Below are positions 43,072-51,791 of a DNA stretch of 64,000 bases, in pieces. Position numbers and translations under genes: made by a program. A model generated the notes under the pieces. That model saw only the letters and a list, made by a program, of their open reading frames with translations, was not told where the DNA came from and ran no database searches. Every line of letters begins with the position of its first letter. Position 1 is the first letter of the stretch. This DNA is from Fusicatenibacter saccharivorans (GTDB taxonomy: Bacteria; Bacillota; Clostridia; Lachnospirales; Lachnospiraceae): positions 1 to 64,000 of the forward strand of contig NZ_JAQEGR010000015.1 of NCBI RefSeq assembly GCF_027667425.1, in the 5' to 3' direction.

Positions 43072-43306
43072 TTTTTCCGTCTGCTGCTGTGCAGCGCAGG
43101 ATCCGCTGAATGCTCTTTTCCGATAAAGCATATTCCTCTGAGAGTTCGGAAACTCTGCTTCCGTTTTGATGTTTCTCGCAAATTTCCCGGCACCGGATGC
43201 TCCTTTGCCCATTCCTAGGCTTCCACACTGCTCCCGAAGAGCTTTAAGGCTTCCATCCCTTCCAGTCCCTCTGTATTTGTTCGTCGTCTACACAAATGAT
43301 GTTCAT
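43072..43306 (-). pseudogene. Decayed regulatory gene remnants (receiver start and HTH)
   Basis: After GGAGAG, ATG 43306 reads MNIICVDDEQIQRD, like the first strand of a response-regulator receiver, then stops. A shifted frame continues LKLFGSSVEA-stop-EWAKEHPV, as in receiver domains. A further segment reads REICEKHQNGSRVSELSEEYALSEKSIQRILR, a clear HTH of the Mor-like small-protein type common in Clostridia. All frames are interrupted. It follows the GGDEF gene and precedes a terminator. Confidence 0.5.
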
Positions 43307-43333
43307 CTGGTATCTCTCCTGCCTTGTCCTGTT

Positions 43334-44218
43334 CTAATTGCTTTTCATCCATTCTTCATAAATGGAGGCACTGTATCCCTGTTTCTTTTTACTCTGATAC
43401 ATTGCCCGGTCCGCCTTTCTGTACAGCTGGTCAAAAGAAACTTCTTCCGATGCCTCGCAGAAACAGGCACCCAGGCTGATTTCTATCTGCTTCCCCTTCA
43501 TTTCCGCAATCGTAATCTGGCTGATGTTATAAAAAAGTCTTTCGAAAAATCTCTCTGCCGCCGCTTTCTCCCGCATTTCCGGCATAAAGACTGCAAACTC
43601 GTCACCCCCGAGGCGCAGAACTACGTCCTTGTCCCGGCAGGATTTCTGCATCGTCTCTGCAACGGCGATAATAACCTTATCCCCTGTCGAGTGTCCATAC
43701 GTATCGTTGATTGTTTTGAATTTGTCACAATCAATCAGGCAAAGCAGACCTCCTGTTTTTTCCTGCAGCAGATGGGAAATCTGTCTTTCCCCGCTTCCAC
43801 GGTTATACAATCCCGTCATAAGATCCGTCTGTGCCAGATAAATCAAGCGGTTCTCACGTTTTTTCTCTTCTTCGATACACTCAATACAAAACAGCACATG
43901 CAGAAGCCTTCCATTTTCATCGTAATCAACAGGAATGAATCTGCTCCGGCACCAGCCTGTTTTTTTATCGATAAATTCGTGTATGATACTGTTTTTTCCG
44001 GCGAGCCGCTCTTCCAGCGTATTGAGATCGATAAATGCAGCAGTTTCTTCCAGTTGTGATTCCATGCACATTTTCTCTGCCATGCACTTCGCATGCCCGC
44101 CAAAATCGTCTATGATCTCATATTCCCCCATTTGGGCTGCACTCTGCGATGTTGTCTTTACAATATGATATTTCTGCGTCTGCACATTAATATAAAAATT
44201 GCTGCAAGGGCAATCCAT
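43334..44218 (-). CDS. Diguanylate cyclase (GGDEF domain)
   Basis: 294 aa. The C-terminal GGDEF domain (about 135-285) has DLMTGLYNRGSGE, the substrate loop DCDKFKTINDTYGHSTGD and the intact signature RLGGDEFAVFMP, so it should make c-di-GMP. The N-terminal 130 residues are a PAS-like or degenerate sensor. Immediately upstream another frame encodes a membrane helix (EWIALAAIFILMCRRRN). The protein may therefore have lost an N-terminal membrane anchor by a frameshift; the start is uncertain and has no good ribosome site. Confidence 0.85.
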   Translation of the reverse strand: MDCPCSNFYINVQTQKYHIVKTTSQSAAQMGEYEIIDDFGGHAKCMAEKMCMESQLEETAAFIDLNTLEERLAGKNSIIHEFIDKKTGWCRSRFIPVDYDENGRLLHVLFCIECIEEEKKRENRLIYLAQTDLMTGLYNRGSGERQISHLLQEKTGGLLCLIDCDKFKTINDTYGHSTGDKVIIAVAETMQKSCRDKDVVLRLGGDEFAVFMPEMREKAAAERFFERLFYNISQITIAEMKGKQIEISLGACFCEASEEVSFDQLYRKADRAMYQSKKKQGYSASIYEEWMKSN

Positions 44219-44449
44219 TCAGCAAGATCTATCACATTCAAACCAGATAGTTACTCACATACACAATACCTCTTTCCAGACTCCCCGGACTTCCGCGGAA
44301 TGCCCACGCTGCGGCATCACTTGCCAGCAGAACAGCACAGGAAAGCTGCATCAGAAGCATCCGGTATTTTTTCTTTTTCTGATCCATATCCCTGCTCAAA
44401 ACCATACAGAGGGCCGCAATATTTGTTTTGTTCTTCCTAAAACAGCAAA

Positions 44450-44494
44450 AGAAAACCCTCTCATACCGCCTTTCTCTGCGTATATGAGAGGGTT
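44450..44494 (-). terminator. Terminator of the DUF378 gene
   Basis: On the minus strand AACCCTCTCATA pairs with TATGAGAGGGTT, followed by TTCTTTT. Confidence 0.8.
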
Positions 44495-44501
44495 CCTGTT
44501 C

Positions 44502-44714
44502 TTACGCCTGTCCCAGTACGTGGTCGGAAATTCTTCCGTAGACGGAGATCAGGTAAAGGCCGCAGATGCCGACAACCGCGTAGATGATGCGGCTCAGCCA
44601 CGTCATGTTTCCGAAGATCAGGGCGACGAGGTCGAGGCGGAAGAATCCGATCAAGCCCCAGTTGACGGCTCCGATGATTGTAACGGTGAGTGCGGTGTAA
44701 TCCAGTCCTTTCAT
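44502..44714 (-). CDS. DUF378 small membrane protein
   Basis: 70 aa with two membrane helices. The sequence ALTVTIIGAVNWGLIGFFRLDLVALIFG is the DUF378 signature. Function unknown. AAAGGAGG precedes the ATG. Monocistronic with its own terminator. Upstream, between this gene and gatB, no other feature is seen. Confidence 0.9.
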   Translation of the reverse strand: MKGLDYTALTVTIIGAVNWGLIGFFRLDLVALIFGNMTWLSRIIYAVVGICGLYLISVYGRISDHVLGQA

Positions 44715-44877
44715 GTAAAGAAACCTCCTTTTTCCGGATTTTGTATCGTCTTTTTATCTCTTCCGGTTTCTTTATAAAGAATTTCCCAAAAGGAGGCAGA
44801 TTATGCATTTTCTTTGATTTTTCGGGCTGAAAAATGGAGACCATTTCCAGGCCTCCATTCGTGCAATTCTGTTTTCT

Positions 44878-46314
44878 TTATTCAGACAGCAGCTTCTGCA
44901 GCAGCTCTCCTGCTGCTGCCGGGTTGGCTTTGCCTTTCATTTCTTTCATGACCTGCCCGACCAGAAATCCGAGGACTTTTGTCTTTCCGGATTTGTACTG
45001 CTCTACCGGGCCAGGGTTGTTTTCCAGAACTTTTCTCGCAGTTTCTTCCAGAAGGCCGGTGTCGTTTACGGTTTTCAGTCCGTGCTCCTCGACGTATGCT
45101 TCCGGATCGACATCCTCTGCAAAGATCTGCTCAAATACCTCTTTTGCCACCTGGTTGTTGACCGATCCGGCTTCTGCCAGTTCGATCAGGGATGCCAGAT
45201 GCTTCGGTGAAAACTGCAGATCCTCCGGCTCCTGGCCGTTCTCCTTTAAGAGACGTAAGGTCTCGCCCATCAGCCAGTTTGCCACTTTTTTCGGTTTGCC
45301 GCAGAGCGCCGTCGTCTCCTCAAAGAGATCGGACAGCTTCTTGGAACCGGTCAGAATGCCCGCATCGTACTGCGGCAGCCCGTACTGCTCCACGTAGCGT
45401 GCCTGTTTTTCCGGCTGGAATTCCGGCATGGATTTCACAATGCGGTCGATCCACTCGTCGTAAATGTGCACCGGCGGCAGATCCGGGTCCGGGAAGTAGC
45501 GGTAATCCTTCGCATCCTCTTTCGAACGCATCGCGTAGGAATACTCTTTGTTGTCGTCCCAGCGGCGGGTCTCCTGGACAACGGCTTTTCCTTCCTCGAT
45601 CAGCTCGATCTGTCTTGCACGCTCTCCCTCGATCGCTCTTCCGATTGCCTTAAAGGAGTTCAGGTTCTTCATCTCGGTACGTGTTCCGAATTTCTCACTT
45701 CCAACCTCACGGACCGAAAGGTTGACATCGGCACGCATCGAGCCCTCCTGCAGTTTGCAGTCGGATGCGCCGAGATACTGAATCATCATACGCAGTTTTT
45801 CCAGATAAGCGATAACCTCTTCCGCAGAGCGCATATCCGGCTCAGATACAATCTCGATCAGCGGAACGCCGCTTCGGTTGTAGTCGACGAGCGAGCAATC
45901 CTCCCACTCATCGTGGATCAGCTTTCCGGCATCCTCCTCCATGTGGATCTCATGAATGCCGATTTTCTTCTTTCCCGCTGCGGTGTCAATCTCGACATAT
46001 CCATCGTGGCAGATCGGCAGATACAGCTGGGAAATCTGATAGTTCTGCGGGTTGTCCGGGTAGAAATAGTTCTTCCGGTCGAATTTGCAGAGCTGGTTGA
46101 TTTTGCAGTTTGCAGCCAGTCCGACGCGCAGGGCGTAATCGACAACCTTCTTATTTAATACCGGAAGGGATCCCGGCATACCAGTGCAGACCGGGCAGGT
46201 GTGGGTGTTCGGCGCACCGCCGAATGCGGTAGAGCAGCCGCAGAAAATTTTTGTTCTCGTCGCAAGCTCCACATGTACTTCAAGTCCGATGACGGTTTCA
46301 TACTGTTTTGACAT
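44878..46314 (-). CDS. gatB: Asp/Glu-tRNA amidotransferase subunit B
   Basis: 478 aa. Begins YETVIGLEVHVELATRTKIFCGC with the Zn-binding Cys pattern (CGC, then CPVC). It has the GVPLIEIVSEPD and YRYFPDPDLPP motifs and a C-terminal YqeY-like tail ending in a helical LLSE. GatB recognises mischarged tRNA and phosphorylates the Asp or Glu. Last gene of the aspS-gatC-gatA-gatB operon. Confidence 0.96.
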   Translation of the reverse strand: MSKQYETVIGLEVHVELATRTKIFCGCSTAFGGAPNTHTCPVCTGMPGSLPVLNKKVVDYALRVGLAANCKINQLCKFDRKNYFYPDNPQNYQISQLYLPICHDGYVEIDTAAGKKKIGIHEIHMEEDAGKLIHDEWEDCSLVDYNRSGVPLIEIVSEPDMRSAEEVIAYLEKLRMMIQYLGASDCKLQEGSMRADVNLSVREVGSEKFGTRTEMKNLNSFKAIGRAIEGERARQIELIEEGKAVVQETRRWDDNKEYSYAMRSKEDAKDYRYFPDPDLPPVHIYDEWIDRIVKSMPEFQPEKQARYVEQYGLPQYDAGILTGSKKLSDLFEETTALCGKPKKVANWLMGETLRLLKENGQEPEDLQFSPKHLASLIELAEAGSVNNQVAKEVFEQIFAEDVDPEAYVEEHGLKTVNDTGLLEETARKVLENNPGPVEQYKSGKTKVLGFLVGQVMKEMKGKANPAAAGELLQKLLSE

Positions 46315-46329
46315 TGTTTTGCTTCCTCC

Positions 46330-47790
46330 TTACCATTTTTCTGGCTGCCCGAATGCACCGCGTACCTGCTCATAGGTGTATGCTGCACGGAACAGTTTTT
46401 TCTCTGAGAAACAGTCTCCGATAAGCTGCATGCCGATCGGAAGCCCCTTGTCATCCATGCCGCACGGAACGGTGATGCCCGGAAGGCCGGCGAGGTTGAC
46501 GGATACGGTGTAAATATCGCCCAGATACATCTGCAGCGGATCGGAAAGCGATTCCCCGAGACGCGGTGCGGTCGATGGTGCTGCCGGGCTTAAAATCATA
46601 TCGTATTTTTCAAATGCGCGGTCAAACTCTTTTTTAATCAGGGCTTTCGTGCGCAGTGCTTTCAGATAATACGCATCGTAGTAACCGGAGCTTAAGACGA
46701 AGCTTCCCAGCATAATCCGTCGTTTCACCTCCGGACCGAAGCCCTCAGAACGGCTCTTCTTATACATATCGTGGAGTCCTTCGTACTCTTTGGCACGGAA
46801 GCCGTATTTCACGCCGTCGAAGCGTTCCAGGTTGGAGCTTGCCTCAGCGGATGCAATAACGTAGTAAGCCGGAATGGCATAATCAATGAGGTCGAGATCG
46901 AAATACTCTACTTCTGCTCCGCGTGCCTTCAGGACATCGGCAGCTTTTAAAATGGATCCCTTCACCTGCGGATCCAGGCCTTCGCCGAAGCAGCTGTTCG
47001 GAATACCGATTTTCAGATCGGAGACATCTTCTTTTAAAGCGCTCATGAAATCGTAATCGTCGCGTTTCATCGATGTCGCATCTTTTGCATCATACGAAGC
47101 GACCGTCTGCAGCAGTGCTGCACAGTCTGTCACATCCTTTGCGACCGGTCCGATCTGGTCGAGGGAGGAACCATAAGCGATCAGTCCGTAACGGGAAACG
47201 GTGCCGTACGTCGGTTTCATGCCGGTTACGCCGCAGAAGGAACTCGGCTGACGGATCGATCCGCCGGTATCGGAGCCAAGTGCCATCGGTACTTCTCCTG
47301 CTGCAACGGCTGCGCAGGAACCGCCGGAGGAACCGCCTGGAACGTGTTCGGTGTTCCATGGATTTTTCGTCACGCCGTACGCGGAAGTCTCTGTCGTACT
47401 TCCCATCGCAAACTCATCCATGTTTGTCTTTCCGATGATAACGGCTCCCGCCTCTTCGAGCCGTGTGATAACCTCTGCATCGTACGTCGGAACAAAGTTC
47501 TGCAGGATCTTTGACGCACACGTCGTCGCAAGACCTTTCGTACAGATGTTGTCCTTGACCGCAATCGGAACGCCGGCCAGCGGACCGGTGAGCTCTCCTG
47601 CGTCAATTTTCTTCTGCACTTCTGCCGCGCGTGCTCTTGCACCCTCTTCATCCACAAGAAGGAATGCGTGAATTGATTCTTCCGATGCTTTGACTGCCGC
47701 AAGAGACGCTTCTACAGCGTCCGCTACAGTGATCTTTCCTTCTTTGATTGCGGCAGAAAGCTGTACTGCTGTCATATCTTTGATTTCCAT
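46330..47790 (-). CDS. gatA: Asp/Glu-tRNA amidotransferase subunit A
   Basis: 486 aa amidase. The Ser-cisSer-Lys triad is visible: Lys in VAVKDNICTKG, cis-Ser in GGSSGGSCAAVAAG and nucleophile Ser in SDTGGSIRQPSSFCG. It releases ammonia from glutamine and passes it to GatB. Sits 15 bases before gatB and 15 bases after gatC. Confidence 0.96.
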   Translation of the reverse strand: MEIKDMTAVQLSAAIKEGKITVADAVEASLAAVKASEESIHAFLLVDEEGARARAAEVQKKIDAGELTGPLAGVPIAVKDNICTKGLATTCASKILQNFVPTYDAEVITRLEEAGAVIIGKTNMDEFAMGSTTETSAYGVTKNPWNTEHVPGGSSGGSCAAVAAGEVPMALGSDTGGSIRQPSSFCGVTGMKPTYGTVSRYGLIAYGSSLDQIGPVAKDVTDCAALLQTVASYDAKDATSMKRDDYDFMSALKEDVSDLKIGIPNSCFGEGLDPQVKGSILKAADVLKARGAEVEYFDLDLIDYAIPAYYVIASAEASSNLERFDGVKYGFRAKEYEGLHDMYKKSRSEGFGPEVKRRIMLGSFVLSSGYYDAYYLKALRTKALIKKEFDRAFEKYDMILSPAAPSTAPRLGESLSDPLQMYLGDIYTVSVNLAGLPGITVPCGMDDKGLPIGMQLIGDCFSEKKLFRAAYTYEQVRGAFGQPEKW

Positions 47791-47805
47791 ATCAATCTCC
47801 TCCTG

Positions 47806-48099
47806 CTATTCTACCGTTTTCGGAACCTTGTACTGGCCCTCTTTGACTTCCGGTGCATTGGCAAGCATTGCATCGCGGTCGTCGCCATTGGTTACTTCAT
47901 CCTCGCGGAATACATTTCCCATCTCGAAAATGTGGGTCATCGGCTCGACCTTGCTGGTGTCGAGCTCGTTTAATTTATCTACATAATCCAGCATTTTCTG
48001 CATATCCTGCCGTGCGGATTCTTTTTCCTCATCCTTTAATTCCAGCTTTGCCAGGATGCCGACATATTCCATCGTTTCATCTGAAATCACATTTGCCAT
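47806..48099 (-). CDS. gatC: Asp/Glu-tRNA amidotransferase subunit C
   Basis: 97 aa from ATG 48099 (an ATG at 48108 is possible but only two bases from GGAG). Contains VGILAKLELKDEEKE, LDYVDKLNELDTSKVEPMTHI and the REDEV block typical of GatC. It links GatA and GatB. Confidence 0.93.
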   Translation of the reverse strand: MANVISDETMEYVGILAKLELKDEEKESARQDMQKMLDYVDKLNELDTSKVEPMTHIFEMGNVFREDEVTNGDDRDAMLANAPEVKEGQYKVPKTVE

Positions 48100-48138
48100 T
48101 TCACTCATTCTCCTTTTTTATTTTCCAGCAGGATCCGC

Positions 48139-49467
48139 TTACGGCTCCAGTCTTGTAAGATCACGCGGGAACAGCGTTGTCTCGCGGACGTTGTCCTCAC
48201 CGATCAGCTTCATGGTCAGACGCTCCAGACCGATGCCAAGACCTCCGTGCGGCGGCATACCGTGTTTGAAAGCACTCAAGTACTGCTCCATGCCCTCTTC
48301 TGTCATGCCGCGGGCTGCGATCTTTTCAGAGAGCATCTTGTAATCGTGGATACGCTGGCCTCCGGTTGTAATCTCCAGACCGTGGAACAGCAGGTCGAAG
48401 CTCTTTGTGTATCTCTTATCCTCCGGGTCGTCCATCGCATAGAACGGTCTCTTTTTCGACGGATATTCGGTGACGAATACGAAGTCTGCGTCGTACTCCT
48501 CTTTGAAATACTGGCCGATCAGAAGCTCCTCCTCTGGCTCAAGGTCGAACGGGTTGCGGATCTTTCGGTTGTATTTCTCGGCTACTAGCTCTTTCGCTTT
48601 CGTGAACGGTACAGTTGGGATTTCTTCTGTCTTTGGAAGCATAACTTTCAGGATCTCCAGCTCTTTTGCGTAATCCTTTTTAAGAAGCTCCACCATGTAC
48701 TGTAAAAATCCGGTTTCCATTGCCATGATGTCGGTGTAATCCTCGATGTAGCCCATCTCAAAGTCAAGGCTGGTATACTCGTTCAGATGACGTTTCGTGT
48801 TGTGTTTCTCTGCACGGAAAACCGGTCCAACTTCAAAGACACGGTCAAACACGCCGACGAGCATCTGTTTGTAGAACTGCGGGCTCTGTGCCAGGACAGC
48901 CGGGCGGTGGAAATATTCCAGCTTGAAGATGTTTGCGCCGCCCTCAGCGCCTTTCGCGCCGATCTTCGGTGTATGGATTTCGGTGAATCCCTGGGAATGA
49001 AGGAAATCACGGAACGCCCGTACCACGCCTTCCTGGATGCGGAATTTTGCACGCTCTCTGACGTTTCGAAGAGCGATCGGCCGCATGTTCAGCATTGCTT
49101 CAAGGGAGGTGTTCATTTTCCATTTGTTGACTGCGAGCGGCATTGGCTCGGTCGGCTCGGAAAGAACGGTGATGGTCTGCAGCCTGACTTCGACGCCGCC
49201 CGGTGCGCGGTCCTCTTTTTTGACCGTTCCGGTTACGGCAACTGCCGATTCCTCTTTCAGATCTTTCAGCGGGAAGTCAACGCTTCCTTCTTCGTACACA
49301 CACTGAACGAGTCCCTCGCTCTTTCTTAAGATGACAAAGGCAACCTCGCCCATGTCACGGATGATGTGTACGGCTCCTTCGAGTTTTACTTCTGTGCCTT
49401 CCGGTGTCTCCAGCAGAGTTTTTACGGAGATGTCTTCTTTTTTCTTTACGCCTGTCATAAATCCCAT
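48139..49467 (-). CDS. aspS: Aspartyl-tRNA synthetase, archaeal type, probably non-discriminating
   Basis: 442 aa. An OB-fold anticodon-binding domain (VKLEGAVHIIRDMGEVAFVIL) is followed by a class II catalytic core: motif 2 FEVGPVFRAEKHNTKRHLNEYTS and motif 3 GGLGIGLERLTM. It lacks the GAD insertion of bacterial AspRS. Together with gatCAB in one operon this points to a non-discriminating enzyme that charges tRNA-Asn with Asp for conversion to Asn. Preceded by a T-box leader. Confidence 0.88.
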   Translation of the reverse strand: MGFMTGVKKKEDISVKTLLETPEGTEVKLEGAVHIIRDMGEVAFVILRKSEGLVQCVYEEGSVDFPLKDLKEESAVAVTGTVKKEDRAPGGVEVRLQTITVLSEPTEPMPLAVNKWKMNTSLEAMLNMRPIALRNVRERAKFRIQEGVVRAFRDFLHSQGFTEIHTPKIGAKGAEGGANIFKLEYFHRPAVLAQSPQFYKQMLVGVFDRVFEVGPVFRAEKHNTKRHLNEYTSLDFEMGYIEDYTDIMAMETGFLQYMVELLKKDYAKELEILKVMLPKTEEIPTVPFTKAKELVAEKYNRKIRNPFDLEPEEELLIGQYFKEEYDADFVFVTEYPSKKRPFYAMDDPEDKRYTKSFDLLFHGLEITTGGQRIHDYKMLSEKIAARGMTEEGMEQYLSAFKHGMPPHGGLGIGLERLTMKLIGEDNVRETTLFPRDLTRLEP

Positions 49468-49512
49468 GTCTTGTTCTCCTCTCTTTCTCGCCTGTCCCGG
49501 ATTGCTTTTTCA

Positions 49513-49812
49513 AATAAAAAAGTCCCGGAACAGTTTTTTAACTACTGTTCCGGGACGGGATATTTTATGTTCCCGCGGTACCACCCGCATTGCGTTTTTC
49601 TCTCCGGTTTTCCGGGGGAAAACGCCCACTCATTTATACTTAACGCGTATCACGGATCTGCCTACTTGATTTCCTGTTCGGATCTCATGTTCAGCAGACC
49701 GGCTCCGGAATGTTCCCCATTGTATGTTTCCTCCATGCTGATGCTCTCAGTCGGTGACATCGGCTTCCTGTCAGATTCCGCATACGGAGTTTCCTTCACT
49801 GCCTTTTTCATA
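49513..49812 (-). ncRNA. T-box riboswitch of the aspS-gatCAB operon
   Basis: Reading the minus strand: a long Stem I region, AGTAGG, the consensus T-box GGTGGTACCGCG (49575-49586), and a perfect terminator (AGTCCCGGAACAGT with ACTGTTCCGGGACT) plus T run, 49521-49556. Control by uncharged tRNA-Asn or tRNA-Asp is expected. An AAC triplet followed by A lies in the specifier region, but the register is not certain. Confidence 0.88.
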
Positions 49813-49818
49813 CTGTGC

Positions 49819-49848
49819 ATTATAGCACAGCAGTTTTGCATTTGTAAA
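49819..49848 (-). promoter_or_regulatory. Promoter of aspS-gatCAB T-box transcript
   Basis: On the minus strand: TTTACA (49843-49848), 18-bp spacer, TATAAT (49819-49824). Confidence 0.75.
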
Positions 49849-49977
49849 CACCTAATTTTTACGGATTTCATATAAATTCTAATGCATTTTTCATGAATTT
49901 TATCTATACAAAATTATTTTTTCGCGTGTTTATAAAATTGCGCAGAAATTCCGTTTTATTGGTATTTCGCACACAAT

Positions 49978-51192
49978 TTACAGTTTTTTGATTCTCTCCA
50001 CTGCCTCTACTGTATTCTCATACGTACCGAATGCAGTCAGACGGAAGTAGCCTTCTCCGCTCGGGCCGAAGCCTGATCCTGGTGTTCCGACTACGTTTGC
50101 GTCTGCAAGCAGGTGATCAAAGAACTCCCAGGAAGTCATATTTCCCGGTGTTTTCAGCCAAATATACGGAGCGTTGACGCCGCCGGATACGGTGTAGCCT
50201 GCGCCCTTTAATCCGTCGTAGATGACTTTTGCGTTCTTCATGTAGTAAGCAACCTGCTCTTTTAACTGTGCTTTTCCTTCCGGAGAGTAAACAGCCTCGC
50301 CGGCTCTCTGGATGATGTACGGAGCTCCGTTGTATTTCGTTCCGTGACGGCGTGCCCACAGGCTGTGCAGAGTCATATCGCCGGATTTGATGTCTTTCGG
50401 GATAACGGTGAATCCAAGACGCATACCGGTAAAGCCTGCGTTCTTGGAGAAGCTGCGCATTTCGATGGCACATGTTCTTGCACCCTCGCACTCATAGATG
50501 GAATGCGGAATGTCTTTTTCTGAGATATATGCCTCGTATGCAGCATCATACAGGATGATGGCTCCTACTTTATTTGCATAATCAACCCATTTCTGCAGCT
50601 CGGCTTTGGAAACCATAGCGCCGGTCGGGTTGTTCGGGAAGCACAGATAAATCAGATCCGGGGTTTCTTTCGGGAGATCCGGAGTGAAGTTGTTTTCTGC
50701 GGTACACGGCATGTAAATCACATTCGTGAAACGCTCGGTTGCTGCGTCGTAGTCACCGGCACGGCCTGCCATTACGTTGGAGTCTACATAAACCGGATAA
50801 ACCGGGTCGCATACAGCGATCTTGTTGTCCAGGCTGAAGATCTCCTGAATGTTGCTGCAGTCGCATTTTGCGCCGTCCGATACAAAAATTTCATCAGATG
50901 AGATATCGCATCCTCTGTCCTGATAATCATTTTTTGCGATGGTATCGCGAAGGAAAGCATATCCAAGATCTGGTGCATATCCGTGGAAGGTCTCTGCGTG
51001 TCCCATCTCATCCACTGCTCCGTGCAGCTTTTCAATGATCGCCGGTGCGATCGGCTGGGTTACGTCGCCGATTCCAAGACGGATGATTTTCGCGTCCGGA
51101 TTTGCCTCGGTGTAAGCTGCAACTTTTTTTGCAATGGTGGAAAACAGATAGCTTCCCGGCAATTTCAGATAATTGTCATTGATTTTGAACAT
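49978..51192 (-). CDS. dapL: LL-diaminopimelate aminotransferase
   Basis: 404 aa from ATG 51192 (AAAGGAG upstream). A PLP fold type I enzyme: FKINDNYLKLPGSYLFSTIAKK start, IRLGIGDVTQPIAPA, FVSDGAKCDCSNIQ, CFPNNPTGAM, PLP Lys in SFSKNAGFTG and Arg in YFRLTAFG. DapL makes LL-DAP directly from tetrahydrodipicolinate for lysine and peptidoglycan. It follows the ANTAR gene by 27 bases, so probably shares the nitrogen operon and uses glutamate made by it. Confidence 0.95.
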   Translation of the reverse strand: MFKINDNYLKLPGSYLFSTIAKKVAAYTEANPDAKIIRLGIGDVTQPIAPAIIEKLHGAVDEMGHAETFHGYAPDLGYAFLRDTIAKNDYQDRGCDISSDEIFVSDGAKCDCSNIQEIFSLDNKIAVCDPVYPVYVDSNVMAGRAGDYDAATERFTNVIYMPCTAENNFTPDLPKETPDLIYLCFPNNPTGAMVSKAELQKWVDYANKVGAIILYDAAYEAYISEKDIPHSIYECEGARTCAIEMRSFSKNAGFTGMRLGFTVIPKDIKSGDMTLHSLWARRHGTKYNGAPYIIQRAGEAVYSPEGKAQLKEQVAYYMKNAKVIYDGLKGAGYTVSGGVNAPYIWLKTPGNMTSWEFFDHLLADANVVGTPGSGFGPSGEGYFRLTAFGTYENTVEAVERIKKL

Positions 51193-51219
51193 TATTATGT
51201 CGCTCCTTTTCACTTTTTC

Positions 51220-51768
51220 TTACTCTGTCAAAAGCGTCAGCACCATCTGTGCCGTTTCAACCAGATTGGTGCCGCTGTCCATGCTGCATTTCTGCATGTA
51301 GCGATGGGCCTCCGACTCGGTCATGTGATTTCGTTCGATCAGAAGGCTTTTTGCACGATCGATGATGTGCTGTTCCTCGGCGCTGCGCACCTTGGGCTTT
51401 GCACGCTCTTTCTTTCTGCGCCGTGCCGCACTCTGCAGCATCATCTCCAGTGTATTGACCAGCTCGTACACGGAAAGCGGCATCGTAACCGCCATGATTC
51501 CGGTTCCCTCCACCGCACTTAATGCGCGGCTCGATGCAATCAGAAGCATCTGGAAGCCGGACGGCATACACTCATTCAGATCCGTAAAAAACATATCCGG
51601 GAGCTTGTAGCCGCAGATGACGATACCGCCGTTTAAGTTGTTCATCTCTCCGAGCGCCGCTGCCGCTGTCGAACAGACAGCATCGATTTCATATCCTCTT
51701 TTTGCCAGAATATCCCGGATGCGCTTTCCATCTTCTATTTTGGGAAGTACTATCACTATGCTGCTCAT
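51220..51768 (-). CDS. ANTAR-domain RNA-binding response regulator
   Basis: 182 aa. A pseudo-receiver domain (1-115; VIVLPKIEDGKRIRDILAKRGY) lacks the usual DD acid pair, and is followed by a C-terminal ANTAR domain (EEQHIIDRAKSLLIERNHMTESEAHRYMQKCSMDSG). ANTAR proteins bind paired hairpins in leader RNA and prevent termination. Lying 23 bases downstream of glnA, it is a candidate controller of the glnA and gltB leaders. Confidence 0.9.
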   Translation of the reverse strand: MSSIVIVLPKIEDGKRIRDILAKRGYEIDAVCSTAAAALGEMNNLNGGIVICGYKLPDMFFTDLNECMPSGFQMLLIASSRALSAVEGTGIMAVTMPLSVYELVNTLEMMLQSAARRRKKERAKPKVRSAEEQHIIDRAKSLLIERNHMTESEAHRYMQKCSMDSGTNLVETAQMVLTLLTE

Positions 51769-51791
51769 GCATTTTCAGGCCCCTTCGTCGT

